A stretch of 64,000 bases of DNA from Bombus terrestris (GCF_910591885.1 NW_025963600.1:309099-373098); one strand, 5' to 3'. Positions 45,482-55,067 are shown, numbered from the stretch's first letter. Notes: generated by a model from the letters alone, not told the origin. Translations and numbers: made by a program.

Positions 45482-47179
45482 CGGAAGGAGGGTCGACCGC
45501 CGGACGCGCCATCGGCATACAGGCCGGTGTGTCTTCTCGACGAGGTGGGTAAGCTCTTCGAGAGGATCATAGTCGCCCGCCTGGAGGCACACATGGAGAG
45601 ACGGATTCCCGGATGGCACGATAGCCAATTTGGATTTCGCCGGGGCCGCTCGACCGTGGACGCGGTAAAGAGGCTGAGATCCATGGCGGAGGACATGGTC
45701 GCGCGAGAAGGGGTGGCGGTAGCCGTCTCCTTGGACATCTCCAACGCTTTCAATAGCATTCCTTGGAGCAGGATCGTGGAGGCGCTGCGACACTTCGAGT
45801 CCCCGCCATACCTCGTTAGGGTGATTCAGGCCTATCTGAACGATAGGTGGATCACCTACACAGGCAGAAACGGCGTGAAGGAGCGAAGACCGGTGGAGCG
45901 CGGCGTGCCGCAGGGCTCGGTACTCGGACCGATTCTGTGGATCACTGCCTATGACTCGGTCCTCCGAAGTCCCATGCCGCCGGGGGCTGGCATGATATGC
46001 TACGCGGATGACACGCTGGTGCTGGCCAGCGGACGATGGTGGAACGACGCCGCATGCCTGACTGAGACCGCCGTGGCATGCGCGGTGCACGCCATTCGAA
46101 GACTCGGCTTGAGCGTGTCGCCGGCGAAATCGGAAGCCCTGTGGTTCTACGACCAACGACGCAGAGGAACGCCGCCTGCGGATCTGTCGACTATAGTCAT
46201 CGACGGAGAAGAGGTCCCTGTGGGACACCGGATGAAGTACTTGGGCTTGATCGTCGACAGTAAGTGGACGTTCGAGCCACACTTTGAGTACTTAGCCCCG
46301 AAAGTAACGGCCGCAGCCAACGCGCTGTGCGGCCTTTTACCTAACATCGGCGGGGCAGGATTGGGAGTCCGCAGGCTCTACGAAGGAGTGATCAGGTCAC
46401 GAGTCCTTTACGGAGCGCCCGTATGGGCCGATGATCTGGCGGTGAGCCGGCGTAACCGGACTCTGGTGAGAAGGCTCCACAGGACGATCGCCATCCGGGC
46501 AGCGAGGGGATACAGGACGGTGTCCTACGCGACAGCGACCGTGCTGGCCGCGTCCCCCCCGTTCGAGCTACAGGCCCTTGCCCTTCGCCGGGTGTACGAA
46601 CACCGGAGGGCCGCGACCTTGGACCGACGTGCCACGCCGACGGCACCAACCGTGGACGTTCGGGAGGAAACAAGACTAGAAGCATGGGAGCGGTGGCACT
46701 CGCAGCTGTTGGAAGAGGATGCGATGCGCCCTCATCGGGCCGTCCGCGCCGTCCTGCCCAACTGGGACAAGTGGAGAGACAAAGGCGGGGTCCCGCTCAC
46801 ATTCAGGACGACTCAGGTGCTCACCGGCCACGGGGTGTTCGGCGATTACCTGCTCAAGATCCGGCGAGAGGTGACGACCATCTGTCACCACTGTGGGGAG
46901 GAGGAGGACACGGCGCGGCACACGCTGGAGGCTTGCCCGGCGTGGGAGGTACCGCGACGTGTCTTACGACTCGAGATCGGCGAGAGATTGGCCCCCGAGA
47001 CGCTCATCGAAGCTATGCTCAGGGGGCCCCAGGAGTACAGAGCCGTCCGCACCTTCTGCGAGCAAGTTATGCTCGTGAAGGAGCGGGCGGAGAGAGAAAG
47101 AGAGAAAGCCCAGCATACCAGCAGGGCGCGGCAACAAGGAGTCTCCGCGCGTCACGGACCGGCGGTACCGCCGCCGTGA
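45482..47179 (+). pseudogene. LINE C3 ORF2 fragment (residues 526-1090)
   Basis: 565 codons remain open and in frame, starting at Arg526 just before the DAPSAYRP motif. The fragment contains RT motifs A to the YADD box and the C-terminal CCHC finger, but has no endonuclease. It shares ADLSTI with C1, C2 and C5, yet its 3'UTR has the TGAACGCG form of C0 and C4, so it is mosaic between the two sequence types. It has no start of its own; the first GTG in frame is at 45527. Confidence 0.9.
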
Positions 47180-47479
47180 ACGCGCCCAAGGAGTCATCAA
47201 GGAAGTAACAAGACCCAAGGAAAGGGGCGCTAGGGGGCGTGGTCCCCCCTGGCGGCCCCGATCTTCTGTCTAACAAGGAAGTCTCCCGCCCAGCAGGGAG
47301 ATAGACGGCGAGGAGCGCTTGGTAGTATTCGCAAGAGACCCTGAGCCCTCCTCGAACAGCCGTCTGGAAGACCACCGTGGAGTTTTAGTCGGTAAGAGTC
47401 CGACACTTCCCATGCTGCTCGCAGCTGGGAGTCCATGAGGATTTCTCCACGAAAAAAAAAAAAAAAAAAAAAAAAAAAA
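45482..47479 (+). mobile_element. Telomeric LINE, copy C3, 5'-truncated fragment
   Basis: Starts at a base equivalent to 43368 of C2, inside the first part of the RT domain, joined straight to TTAGGTT. It runs to the normal 3' end and a 28-nt poly(A) (47452-47479). Such 5' truncation is typical of incomplete target-primed reverse transcription. It lacks promoter, ORF1 and endonuclease. Only 19 bp of telomere repeat separates it from C4. Confidence 0.95.
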
Positions 47480-47498
47480 GGTTGGGGTTAGGTTGGGG
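47480..47498 (+). repeat. Telomeric repeat tract T3 (shortest)
   Basis: 19 bp: one full unit plus GGTTGGGG, between the C3 poly(A) and C4. It is the minimal spacer in the window and shows that two elements can land within two repeat units. Confidence 0.95.
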
Positions 47499-47768
47499 AG
47501 CATGAGGCGGGCATGGGTTCTCGGGGCGTAGGACCACCCCCCGGGAAACCCCGATGGATCTGATGTTCCCCTATAGTCGGGTGGCGGCCGGTCGGTGCCT
47601 CTGGTACCCGTCAGGTCGCTGATCCGGTGCGAGGAACTTCGGAGAAGTTGGTGGGCCCATGCCTGTCAAGACCACTCACCTCACCTTCTCGTGGGGCTCC
47701 CTGTCACCCTGCTCCGGACTCTCCGGGACAGGGTGCGAAAGAGTGAGTGGCACCAGGACAGATTCCCG

Positions 47769-49952
47769 ATGACGACCCGGCGAGAAACAACTTCATTCAC
47801 CATGGAAGGCACAACAGATAGGAGAAACACGTACAGTACAGGGGAGGGAGACCCCAGTACCGGCGTAGTCGGGGGTAGTCAAGTGGGCCCCACTACGTCG
47901 TCAACATACGACCACGGCCGCTCGGGGGTGGGCCGCCAGGCCCCCGAACGTGTTACCACGCCTGGCGAAGCGAGAAGTCTATTCTCGGAAGAATACATGG
48001 AGACATCGAGAACTCCGAGGACGAGAAGCGGGTGCCGGGCGGGCAGCGTTTTCCTTGCGCCGGCCCCGTCAGACGGAGCAACAACAATAACAACATCTGC
48101 TGCGGGAGGATCGCGGGAGCGAGCGAGGTCGGACGACGAAGAATCGGTAGCCTCGTTCGCGTCTCGCTCATCACTGGCATCAATCGCATCCAGGGGGAAG
48201 AAGAGGAGACTGGCGACAACAGCCACCTTGGAAGTCTCCGAAGATCTGGAGATACAAGTGAGGACGAGTTCGGCCGCGGACGTCAGCGCGGAATTAACGA
48301 GACACGTGTCCGAGATCATGAAGGTGGCGACCACATCGTCCAACCTCAAGGGCACGTACGTCAAAGCGCTGAAGGAAGCGGCAAGCTATATCTCGGCCGC
48401 ATGGAAGAGCGAGGCCCCGCGAAGGAGAGAACAAGCGGGCAGCAGCGGCAACAACGCGGCAATGAGGCTGGTGGAGGCGAGACTGTCCGCGTTGGAGGAG
48501 GAGAACGCCGCCCTTAGGAGAGAGCTGGCAAGGAGGTCTATGCCCGCGATCGAAGGCCTGCGGGGCGGCGGTGCCGACGCGGACCGCCCACGGGTCGAGG
48601 CTGCAACCCAAGAAGCGCGACTCGACGCCCTCGAGAGAAAGCTAGAAGAGTTGGGTCCCTCCATAACGAAGATGGTGGAGAGACAACTCGGGAGTCTATT
48701 GAGGCCGCAGCAGCAACAACAACAACAGCTGCAACAACAGCGGCAGCAGCAACAAAGCACTCCCGAAACCCGACGGAGCGCGGAATACTCCGCTACTCGC
48801 CCCCCCGCCCGCACAGATCCCCCGCCGCCCCCAAGGACTCGGGAGGACGGCGGGTGGAGCGTGGTGGTAGGGAGAAAAAGTAAGATGGGGCAGAAGAACA
48901 TCGCCGAAAGGAAGCTGGACGCCGCTGGAGGAGAGGAGAAGTCCCGGCCACCAGCGACTGTCCAAAAACCGTGGGCAGATAGGATGGGAGGCGCGCCGAA
49001 ATCGGGCAGCGGTGGCACCGTTAAAAAGCCATTCAGGGAGGAAAAGACGTCGCCAACAGTCAAGCTCCCTCGCGCACCGAGTACATCCGCGGTAACACTG
49101 ACGTTAAGCGAGGGAGCCAACATGTCGTATGCCGACGTCGTAACGATGGCCAGAAGAGCTATCCCCCTCGGCGAGATAGGCGTGGAGGCCGTCACGATGA
49201 AGAAGGCGGTGACGGGCGCCATCGTCATCAGAGTCCCGAGGGACAAGGACAGAGAAAAGGCGTCGATCCTTGCGACGCGCCTGGCAGACGTTCTGGACCC
49301 GACCAAGGTAAGGGTCGGAACTCCCACGATCAAAGCCGAGCTGAGAGTCACCAATGTGGACATCTCAATGGGCAAGGAGGAGCTGCGTCAAGCTCTGGCC
49401 TTGGCCGCGGGATGCAACAGCGAGGATGTTCGGATCGGCGAGATCGGCGTCTCCAGGGGCGGACTCGGATCGGCATGGGTCAGGTGTCCGGCGGCCGGTG
49501 CCCGCAAGCTAGCTCAGGCGGGCAGGGTGGCCTTGGGGTGGTCCATCGCGAGGGTCTCTGCCATACCGAAGAGACCCTTACAGTGCTTCAAGTGCCTGGA
49601 GTTGGGGCACGTACGGGCAACTTGCACGTCCGCCGAGGATAGAAGCCGTCTTTGCTACAGGTGCGGTGAAAGCGGGCACCGCGCCAGGGGATGTCCCGCC
49701 TTGGCGCCGAAATGTCCCTTATGCGAGCGACTGGGAGCTCCATCCGGACACAGGATGGGCGGAGTGGCATGTGCCCCCCCGAAAATCAAGAGAAGTAAGG
49801 GGCAGCTTACCCGTCGGTCTGCCGCCGCCGCCGACACCGTTATCACTACCATCGCCGGCGGCAACGAGAACTACGGCGGAAACGCTACCGGGGCGGAGTC
49901 ACCATCAGCAGTGACGAGTGGCCGGGAGGAGGCCATGGAGCTGGCGGAGTAA
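47769..49952 (+). CDS. LINE C4 ORF1, Gag-like protein
   Basis: 727 aa, with the same translation as C1 as far as I can read, including all three zinc knuckles. The better-context ATG is at 47802 (CACCATGG). The overlapping upstream-ORF stop is conserved. Confidence 0.92.
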   Translation: MTTRRETTSFTMEGTTDRRNTYSTGEGDPSTGVVGGSQVGPTTSSTYDHGRSGVGRQAPERVTTPGEARSLFSEEYMETSRTPRTRSGCRAGSVFLAPAPSDGATTITTSAAGGSRERARSDDEESVASFASRSSLASIASRGKKRRLATTATLEVSEDLEIQVRTSSAADVSAELTRHVSEIMKVATTSSNLKGTYVKALKEAASYISAAWKSEAPRRREQAGSSGNNAAMRLVEARLSALEEENAALRRELARRSMPAIEGLRGGGADADRPRVEAATQEARLDALERKLEELGPSITKMVERQLGSLLRPQQQQQQQLQQQRQQQQSTPETRRSAEYSATRPPARTDPPPPPRTREDGGWSVVVGRKSKMGQKNIAERKLDAAGGEEKSRPPATVQKPWADRMGGAPKSGSGGTVKKPFREEKTSPTVKLPRAPSTSAVTLTLSEGANMSYADVVTMARRAIPLGEIGVEAVTMKKAVTGAIVIRVPRDKDREKASILATRLADVLDPTKVRVGTPTIKAELRVTNVDISMGKEELRQALALAAGCNSEDVRIGEIGVSRGGLGSAWVRCPAAGARKLAQAGRVALGWSIARVSAIPKRPLQCFKCLELGHVRATCTSAEDRSRLCYRCGESGHRARGCPALAPKCPLCERLGAPSGHRMGGVACAPPKIKRSKGQLTRRSAAAADTVITTIAGGNENYGGNATGAESPSAVTSGREEAMELAE

Positions 49953-52900
49953 CTTTAACCGCCTGCTCCAATGTAACATAGGAAGAGCCAGACGGGCGCA
50001 GGACCTGCTTCTCCAGGCTATACGGGAGAATCGGGTCGCACTCGCTGTGGTGGCTGAACCATACCGCGTCCCCGACGCCCCCAACTGGATCGGGGATCTG
50101 AACGGATCTACAGCCATAACATGGACGCCGGCGTTGTGTTCGCCCGGCGCCCTGCTGGATCGCGGTAACGGCTTCGTCGCCGTCGAGTGGAACGGGATCG
50201 CGATAGTGGGCATTTACGTCTCGCCCAACAGCGGAGTGGCCTCGTTCGGGGACTTCCTGGACGAGGTCGGTGACTGCGTTCGTAGATGCATGCCTCGTCA
50301 GGTACTCGTCCTTGGGGACTTCAACGCGCGCTCGTCGCAATGGGGGGACACCAGGACGGACTCCCGCGGAAGGATGCTGACAGACTGGGCCGCGACGCTC
50401 GGACTGGTCCTGGTGAACAGGGGCACAACTAGCACCTGCGTGGCGTGGAGGGGATCGTCCATCGTCGACGTTACTTGGGCTACCGCCGGGCTCTACCGAA
50501 AGATCCACGGATGGAGAGTGGCCGACAGAATGGAGACCTTATCGGACCACCTCTATATAATGATGGAAATGGAGGGGGAGGCCGCCGCGCGCGACAGCGG
50601 TGCCCGACGACAACGAGAGGAGAACCGGTCCCGTCGACCACCACCACCCACACCTAGGTGGCGCTTGAAGGAGAGGGACAAGGACATGCTGCGGGCGGCG
50701 GTCACTGTCTCCGCCTGGAGCTGGGACGCACGGGGGGACAACACCACAACCCCCCCCACCACCACCTCCACATTGGGTAGCGTCGACGAGGAGGCTGACG
50801 AACTCCACGGATACATGATCGCGGCATGCGACGCCTCTATGCCGCGCTCCGCCCCGGGAAACAGAGGCGACCGTTCCGTGTATTGGTGGACACCGGAAAT
50901 AGCCGATATGCGGGCGGGTTGCATGCGGGCCCGGAGAAGATTCGTAAGGGCGCGTCGCCGCAGACGGACACACGACGAGGAGGAGATCTCTCGCCGCTAT
51001 GAAGAATACAGAGAGACGAGACGCGCTCTCCAACGGGAGATCAAACTAGCCAAGGCCCGGTGTTGGGATCGATTGATCGAATTGGTCGATTCAGATCCGT
51101 GGGGGAGGCCCTATCGCATCGTCACGAAGAAACTGCGACCTTCGGCCCCCCCGCTGACCGAAAACATGGATCCGGCGTTACTGGACAACGTCATCGGGAC
51201 TTTGTTCCCACGGCGGGACAACAACGAGACGTCCGCGCCAGCCCCTACCACCATCGACGGGACGGCGCCGACGGATTGGAACGAGGAACTTCGAGTGACT
51301 GAGGAAGAGTTGCTCGAAGCCGCGAAGAAGATGGCATCCCGCGACGTGGCGCCGGGTCCGGACGGGATCCCGGGCCGGGTCTGGACGGAGTCGATCGACA
51401 CCTTGGCTCCCCGTTTGCGGCACCTGTTCTCCAGGTGCCTGAGGGAGGGCGCCTATCCTCGGGCGTGGCGCACGGCGAAACTCGTGTTGCTACGGAAGGA
51501 GGGTCGACCGCCGGACGCGCCATCGGCATACAGGCCGGTGTGTCTTCTCGACGAGGTGGGTAAACTCTTCGAGAGGATCATAGTCGCCCGCCTGGAGGCA
51601 CACATGGAGAGACGGATTCCCGGATGGCACGATAGCCAATTTGGATTTCGCCGGGGCCGCTCGACCGTGGACGCGGTAAAGAGGCTGAGATCCATGGCGG
51701 AGGACATGGTCGCGCGAGAAGGGGTGGCGGTAGCCGTCTCCTTGGACATCTCCAACGCTTTCAATAGCATTCCTTGGAGCAGGATCGTGGAGGCGCTGCG
51801 ACACTTCGAGTCCCCGCCATACCTCGTCAGGGTGATTCAGGCCTATCTGAACGATAGGTGGATCACCTACACAGGCAGAAACGGCGTGAAGGAGCGAAGA
51901 CCGGTGGAGCGCGGCGTGCCGCAGGGCTCGGTACTCGGACCGATTCTGTGGATCACTGCCTATGACTCGGTCCTCCGAAGTCCCATGCCGCCGGGGGCTG
52001 GCATGATATGCTACGCGGATGACACGCTGGTGCTGGCCAGCGGACGATGGTGGAACGACGCCGCATGCCTGACTGAGACCGCCGTGGCATGCGCGGTGCA
52101 CGCCATTCGAAGACTCGGCTTGAGCGTGTCGCCGGCGAAATCGGAAGCCCTGTGGTTCTACGACCAACGACGCAGAGGAACGCCGCCTGCGGAGCTGTCG
52201 ACTATAGTCATCGACGGAGAAGAGGTCCCTGTGGGACACCGGATGAAGTACTTGGGCTTGATCGTCGACAGTAAGTGGACGTTCGAGCCACACTTTGAGT
52301 ACTTAGCCCCGAAAGTAACGGCCGCAGCCAACGCGCTGTGCGGCCTTTTACCTAACATCGGCGGGGCAGGATTGGGAGTCCGCAGGCTCTACGAAGGAGT
52401 GATCAGGTCACGAGTCCTTTACGGAGCGCCCGTATGGGCCGATGATCTGGCGGTGAGCCGGCGTAACCGGACTCTGGTGAGAAGGCTCCACAGGACGATC
52501 GCCATCCGGGCAGCGAGGGGATACAGGACGGTGTCCTACGCGACAGCGACCGTGCTGGCCGCGTCCCCCCCGTTCGAGCTACAGGCCCTTGCCCTTCGCC
52601 GGGTGTACGAACACCGGAGGGCCGCGACCTTGGACCGACGTGCCACGCCGACGGCACCAACCGTGGACGTTCGGGAGGAAACAAGACTAGAAGCATGGGA
52701 GCGGTGGCACTCGCAGCTGTTGGAAGAGGATGCGATGCGCCCTCATCGGGCCGTCCGCGCCGTCCTGCCCAACTGGGACAAGTGGAGAGACAAAGGCGGG
52801 GTCCCGCTCACATTCAGGACGACTCAGGTGCTCACCGGCCACGGGGTGTTCGGCGATTACCTGCTCAAGATCCGGCGAGAGGTGACGACCATCTGTCACC

Positions 52901-53190
52901 ACTGTGGGGAGGAGGAGGACACGGCGCGGCACACGCTGGAGGCTTGCCCGGCGTGGGAGGTACCGCGACGTGTCTTACGACTCGAGATCGGCGAGAGATT
53001 GGCCCCCGAGACGCTCATCGAAGCTATGCTCAGGGGGCCCCAGGAGTACAGAGCCGTCCGCACCTTCTGCGAGCAAGTTATGCTCGTGAAGGAGCGGGCG
53101 GAGAGAGAAAGAGAGAAAGCCCAGCATACCAGCAGGGCGCGGCAACAAGGAGTCTCCGCGCGTCACGGACCGGCGGTACCGCCGCCGTGA
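49918..53190 (+). CDS. LINE C4 ORF2, endonuclease-reverse transcriptase
   Basis: About 1,090 aa, with all catalytic motifs intact. Distinguishing residues are CLREGAY for CLKEGAY, and AELSTI, shared with C0, where C1, C2 and C5 have ADLSTI. Upstream of about 51,480 the DNA is C1-like. Around 51,488-52,196 it carries C0 variants, and after that C1 variants again. No early ATG; the nominal start is the GTG after the in-frame TGA. Confidence 0.95.
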   Translation: MAGRRPWSWRSNFNRLLQCNIGRARRAQDLLLQAIRENRVALAVVAEPYRVPDAPNWIGDLNGSTAITWTPALCSPGALLDRGNGFVAVEWNGIAIVGIYVSPNSGVASFGDFLDEVGDCVRRCMPRQVLVLGDFNARSSQWGDTRTDSRGRMLTDWAATLGLVLVNRGTTSTCVAWRGSSIVDVTWATAGLYRKIHGWRVADRMETLSDHLYIMMEMEGEAAARDSGARRQREENRSRRPPPPTPRWRLKERDKDMLRAAVTVSAWSWDARGDNTTTPPTTTSTLGSVDEEADELHGYMIAACDASMPRSAPGNRGDRSVYWWTPEIADMRAGCMRARRRFVRARRRRRTHDEEEISRRYEEYRETRRALQREIKLAKARCWDRLIELVDSDPWGRPYRIVTKKLRPSAPPLTENMDPALLDNVIGTLFPRRDNNETSAPAPTTIDGTAPTDWNEELRVTEEELLEAAKKMASRDVAPGPDGIPGRVWTESIDTLAPRLRHLFSRCLREGAYPRAWRTAKLVLLRKEGRPPDAPSAYRPVCLLDEVGKLFERIIVARLEAHMERRIPGWHDSQFGFRRGRSTVDAVKRLRSMAEDMVAREGVAVAVSLDISNAFNSIPWSRIVEALRHFESPPYLVRVIQAYLNDRWITYTGRNGVKERRPVERGVPQGSVLGPILWITAYDSVLRSPMPPGAGMICYADDTLVLASGRWWNDAACLTETAVACAVHAIRRLGLSVSPAKSEALWFYDQRRRGTPPAELSTIVIDGEEVPVGHRMKYLGLIVDSKWTFEPHFEYLAPKVTAAANALCGLLPNIGGAGLGVRRLYEGVIRSRVLYGAPVWADDLAVSRRNRTLVRRLHRTIAIRAARGYRTVSYATATVLAASPPFELQALALRRVYEHRRAATLDRRATPTAPTVDVREETRLEAWERWHSQLLEEDAMRPHRAVRAVLPNWDKWRDKGGVPLTFRTTQVLTGHGVFGDYLLKIRREVTTICHHCGEEEDTARHTLEACPAWEVPRRVLRLEIGERLAPETLIEAMLRGPQEYRAVRTFCEQVMLVKERAEREREKAQHTSRARQQGVSARHGPAVPPP

Positions 53191-53487
53191 ACGCGCCCAA
53201 GGAGTCATCAAGGAAGTAACAAGACCCAAGGAAAGGGGGCCTAGGGGGCGTGGTCCCCCCTGGCGGCCCCGATCTTCTGTCTAACAAGGAAGTCTCCCGC
53301 CCAGAAGGGAGATAGACGGCGAGGAGCGCTTGGTAGTATTCGCAAGAGACCCTGAGCCCTTCTCGAACAGCCGTCTGGAAGACCACCGTGGAGTTTTAGT
53401 CGGTAAGAGTCCGACACTTCCCATGCTGCTCGCAGCTGGGAGTCCATGAGGATTTCTCCACGAAAAAAAAAAAAAAAAAAAAAAAAA

Positions 53488-53558
53488 GGTTGGGGTTAGG
53501 TTGGGGTTAGGTTGGGGTTAGGTTGGGGTTAGGTTGGGGTTAGGTTGGGGTTAGGTTG
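53488..53558 (+). repeat. Telomeric repeat tract T4
   Basis: 71 bp of perfect units between LINE C4 and SINE S1, ending TTAGGTTG, where the last G is also the first base of the 5S-like head. Confidence 0.97.
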
Positions 53559-53669
53559 TCAACGTCCGTTGGCTGGGGTGAAACACTCGTTCCCGTTAGA
53601 TCACGAAAGTTAAGCACCCCAGGTTGCGGGGCGGTCTGGGATGGGTGACCGCTCCGTGATGACGTTGGC
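53558..53669 (+). promoter_or_regulatory. 5S-derived head with internal Pol III promoter (S1)
   Basis: 112 bp against about 120 in a genuine 5S gene. Box A is AGTTAAGCA at 53608-53616, and box C is CTGGGATGGGTGACCGC at 53636-53652, matching the usual 5S internal control region. The segment after box C is shortened and the apical parts are diverged, so this is a 5S derivative and not a functional 5S rRNA gene. TFIIIA/TFIIIC-directed Pol III transcription is inferred. Confidence 0.85.
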
Positions 53670-53689
53670 GCTTTGGATTGCGGTGACCA

Positions 53690-53708
53690 AATCCGGTTTT
53701 TTCGGATT
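53690..53708 (+). terminator. Possible Pol III terminator: T6 in a hairpin loop (S1)
   Basis: TTTTTT at 53697-53702 sits between AATCCG and CGGATT, 27 nt downstream of the 5S head. A run of four or more Ts normally ends Pol III transcription. If it works, the transcript would stop before the LINE-like tail. The same site is at 54525-54530 in S2. Whether it acts as a terminator is not decided by sequence. Confidence 0.4.
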
Positions 53709-54148
53709 CCACCAAGGACCAGGAGAGACTAGAGGGCACCCCAAACCAGGAGGAAGCAGTACGGGCCACCAGGAGGATGTTCGGGTGGGGAAGTCGGTTT
53801 GGGGGACAACCGTTCCACCTGTGGGCGACATCGTGGTACGCCGACGAGAGTTTCCGGCTGGGTGGGGGCAAGAGCGCCTAGTAGGGATTGGTGCCCCCGA
53901 ACGGCGAGTTCTCCCCCCCCTCCCCCCGATGAAACCTGCAGATGGACGAAGCTCGGACGCCAACTGGGGGACCCGGAGGCTGAAAGTAGGCAACGGCGAC
54001 GTGGCCAGAGGTGGATGACCTGCCTCTGGCTCCGGAACAACATCTCGGAGGACAACACCAGCGGCGTCGGACTACAAGCGGTGGTCGTATTCGCAAGAGA
54101 ACCTACCCTAAGTCCACAAGACGCCAGGATGGTCATCGTGGGGTTTTA

Positions 54149-54195
54149 GTCGGTAAGAGTCCGACACTACCCGGACGCGTCTGGTGGCGCCCGGG
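54149..54195 (+). other. LINE-like 3' double hairpin in SINE S1
   Basis: Stem 1 (GTCGG/CCGAC around TAAGAGT) is identical to the LINE. Stem 2 at 54170-54195 pairs CCCGG with CCGGG and CGC with GCG around an 8-nt loop. The LINE uses CCCA/TGGG and GCTG/CAGC in the same place, so the sequence differs but pairing is kept. Confidence 0.75.
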
Positions 54196-54238
54196 TGTCC
54201 ATGAGGATTTCCCCACGTATAAAAAAAAAAAAAAAAAA

Positions 54239-54386
54239 GGTTGGGGTTAGGTTGGGGTTAGGTTGGGGTTAGGTTGGGGTTAGGTTGGGGTTAGGTTGGG
54301 GTTAGGTTGGGGTTAGGTTGGGGTTAGGTTGGGGTTAGGTTGGGGTTAGGTTGGGGTTAGGTTGGGGTTAGGTTGGGGTTAGGTTG
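54239..54386 (+). repeat. Telomeric repeat tract T5
   Basis: 148 bp, about 13.5 perfect units, between SINE copies S1 and S2, ending TTAGGTTG. Confidence 0.97.
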
Positions 54387-54497
54387 TCAACGTCCGTTGG
54401 CTGGGGTGAAACACTCGTTCCCGTTAGATCACGAAAGTTAAGCACCCCAGGTTGCGGGGCGGTCTGGGATGGGTGACCGCTCCGTGATGACGTTGGC
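54386..54497 (+). promoter_or_regulatory. 5S-derived head with internal Pol III promoter (S2)
   Basis: Same as the S1 head: box A, box C and complementary terminal arms are all unchanged. Confidence 0.85.
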
Positions 54498-54974
54498 GCT
54501 TTGGATTGCGGTGACCAAATCCGGTTTTTTCGGATTCCACCAAGGACCAGGAGAGACTAGAGGGCACCCCAAACCAGGAGGAAGCAGTACGGGCCACCAG
54601 GAGGATGTTCGGGTGGGGAAGTCGGTTTGGGGGACAACCGTTCCACCTGTGGGCGACATCGTGGTACGCCGACGAGAGTTTCCGGCTGGGTGGGGGCAAG
54701 AGCGCCTAGTAGGGATTGGTGCCCCCGAACGGCGAGTTCTCCCCCCTCCCCCCGATGAAACCTGCAGATGGACGAAGCTCGGACGCCAACTGGGGGACCC
54801 GGAGGCTGAAAGTAGGCAACGGCGACGTGGCCAGAGGTGGATGACCTGCCTCTGGCTCCGGAACAACATCTCGGAGGACAACACCAGCGGCGTCGGACTA
54901 CAAGCGGTGGTCGTATTCGCAAGAGAACCTACCCTAAGTCCACAAGACGCCAGGATGGTCATCGTGGGGTTTTA

Positions 54975-55021
54975 GTCGGTAAGAGTCCGACACTACCCGG
55001 ACGCGTCTGGTGGCGCCCGGG
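54975..55021 (+). other. LINE-like 3' double hairpin in SINE S2
   Basis: Identical to the S1 hairpins, immediately upstream of GTCCATGAGGATTTC and the poly(A). Confidence 0.75.
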
Positions 55022-55067
55022 TGTCCATGAGGATTTCCCCACGTATAAAAAAAAAAAAAAAAAAAAA

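Larger units (their letters stand above)
47495..53487 (+). mobile_element. Telomeric R1-clade LINE, copy C4, complete
   Basis: The body is 5,964 bp (47499-53462), one base shorter than C1 because of the TGAACGCG form after ORF2. The poly(A) is 25 nt (53463-53487). Both ORFs are intact. Its 3'UTR has private changes (gggggcctaggg near 53236, cccagaaggg near 53301). Its ORF2 DNA switches between C1-like and C0-like variants, so it is mosaic. Confidence 0.96.
53558..54238 (+). mobile_element. 5S rRNA-headed telomeric SINE, copy S1
   Basis: A non-coding element of about 663 bp plus an 18-nt poly(A) (54221-54238). It has three parts. A 5S rRNA-derived head (53558-53669) ends in complementary arms, GTCAACGTC and GACGTTGGC, that rebuild helix I. 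An unassigned body follows (53670-54086). The tail (54087-54220) is clearly homologous to the last part of the LINE 3'UTR, from GTATTCGCAAGAGA to GTCCATGAGGATTTC and CACG. It encodes no protein with recognisable motifs. It is inserted in telomere repeat at the same join as the LINE (A/GGTTGGGG on the right). The LINE machinery most plausibly mobilised it. It resembles SINE3-type elements in having a 5S head. Confidence 0.88.
54386..55067 (+). mobile_element. 5S rRNA-headed telomeric SINE, copy S2
   Basis: Essentially identical to S1. The only difference I see is two fewer Cs in the homopolymer near 54741. The head is 54386-54497 (box A 54436-54444, box C 54464-54480), the tail hairpins are at 54975-55021, and the poly(A) is 21 nt (55047-55067) after CACGTAT. 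Flanks are TTAGGTTG on the left and GGTTGGGG on the right. Near-identity means very recent insertion of both copies or duplication of one. Confidence 0.88.

Noticed and set aside
53558..53669. Functional 5S rRNA gene
   Set aside because: It is shortened after box C, diverged in the loops, lacks a terminator at its end, and continues into a SINE body with a LINE tail and poly(A).
53641..54018. Protein-coding gene in the SINE (125- to 168-codon frames)
   Set aside because: Frames on both strands are low complexity, and the + frames change with the C-homopolymer length that differs between S1 and S2.
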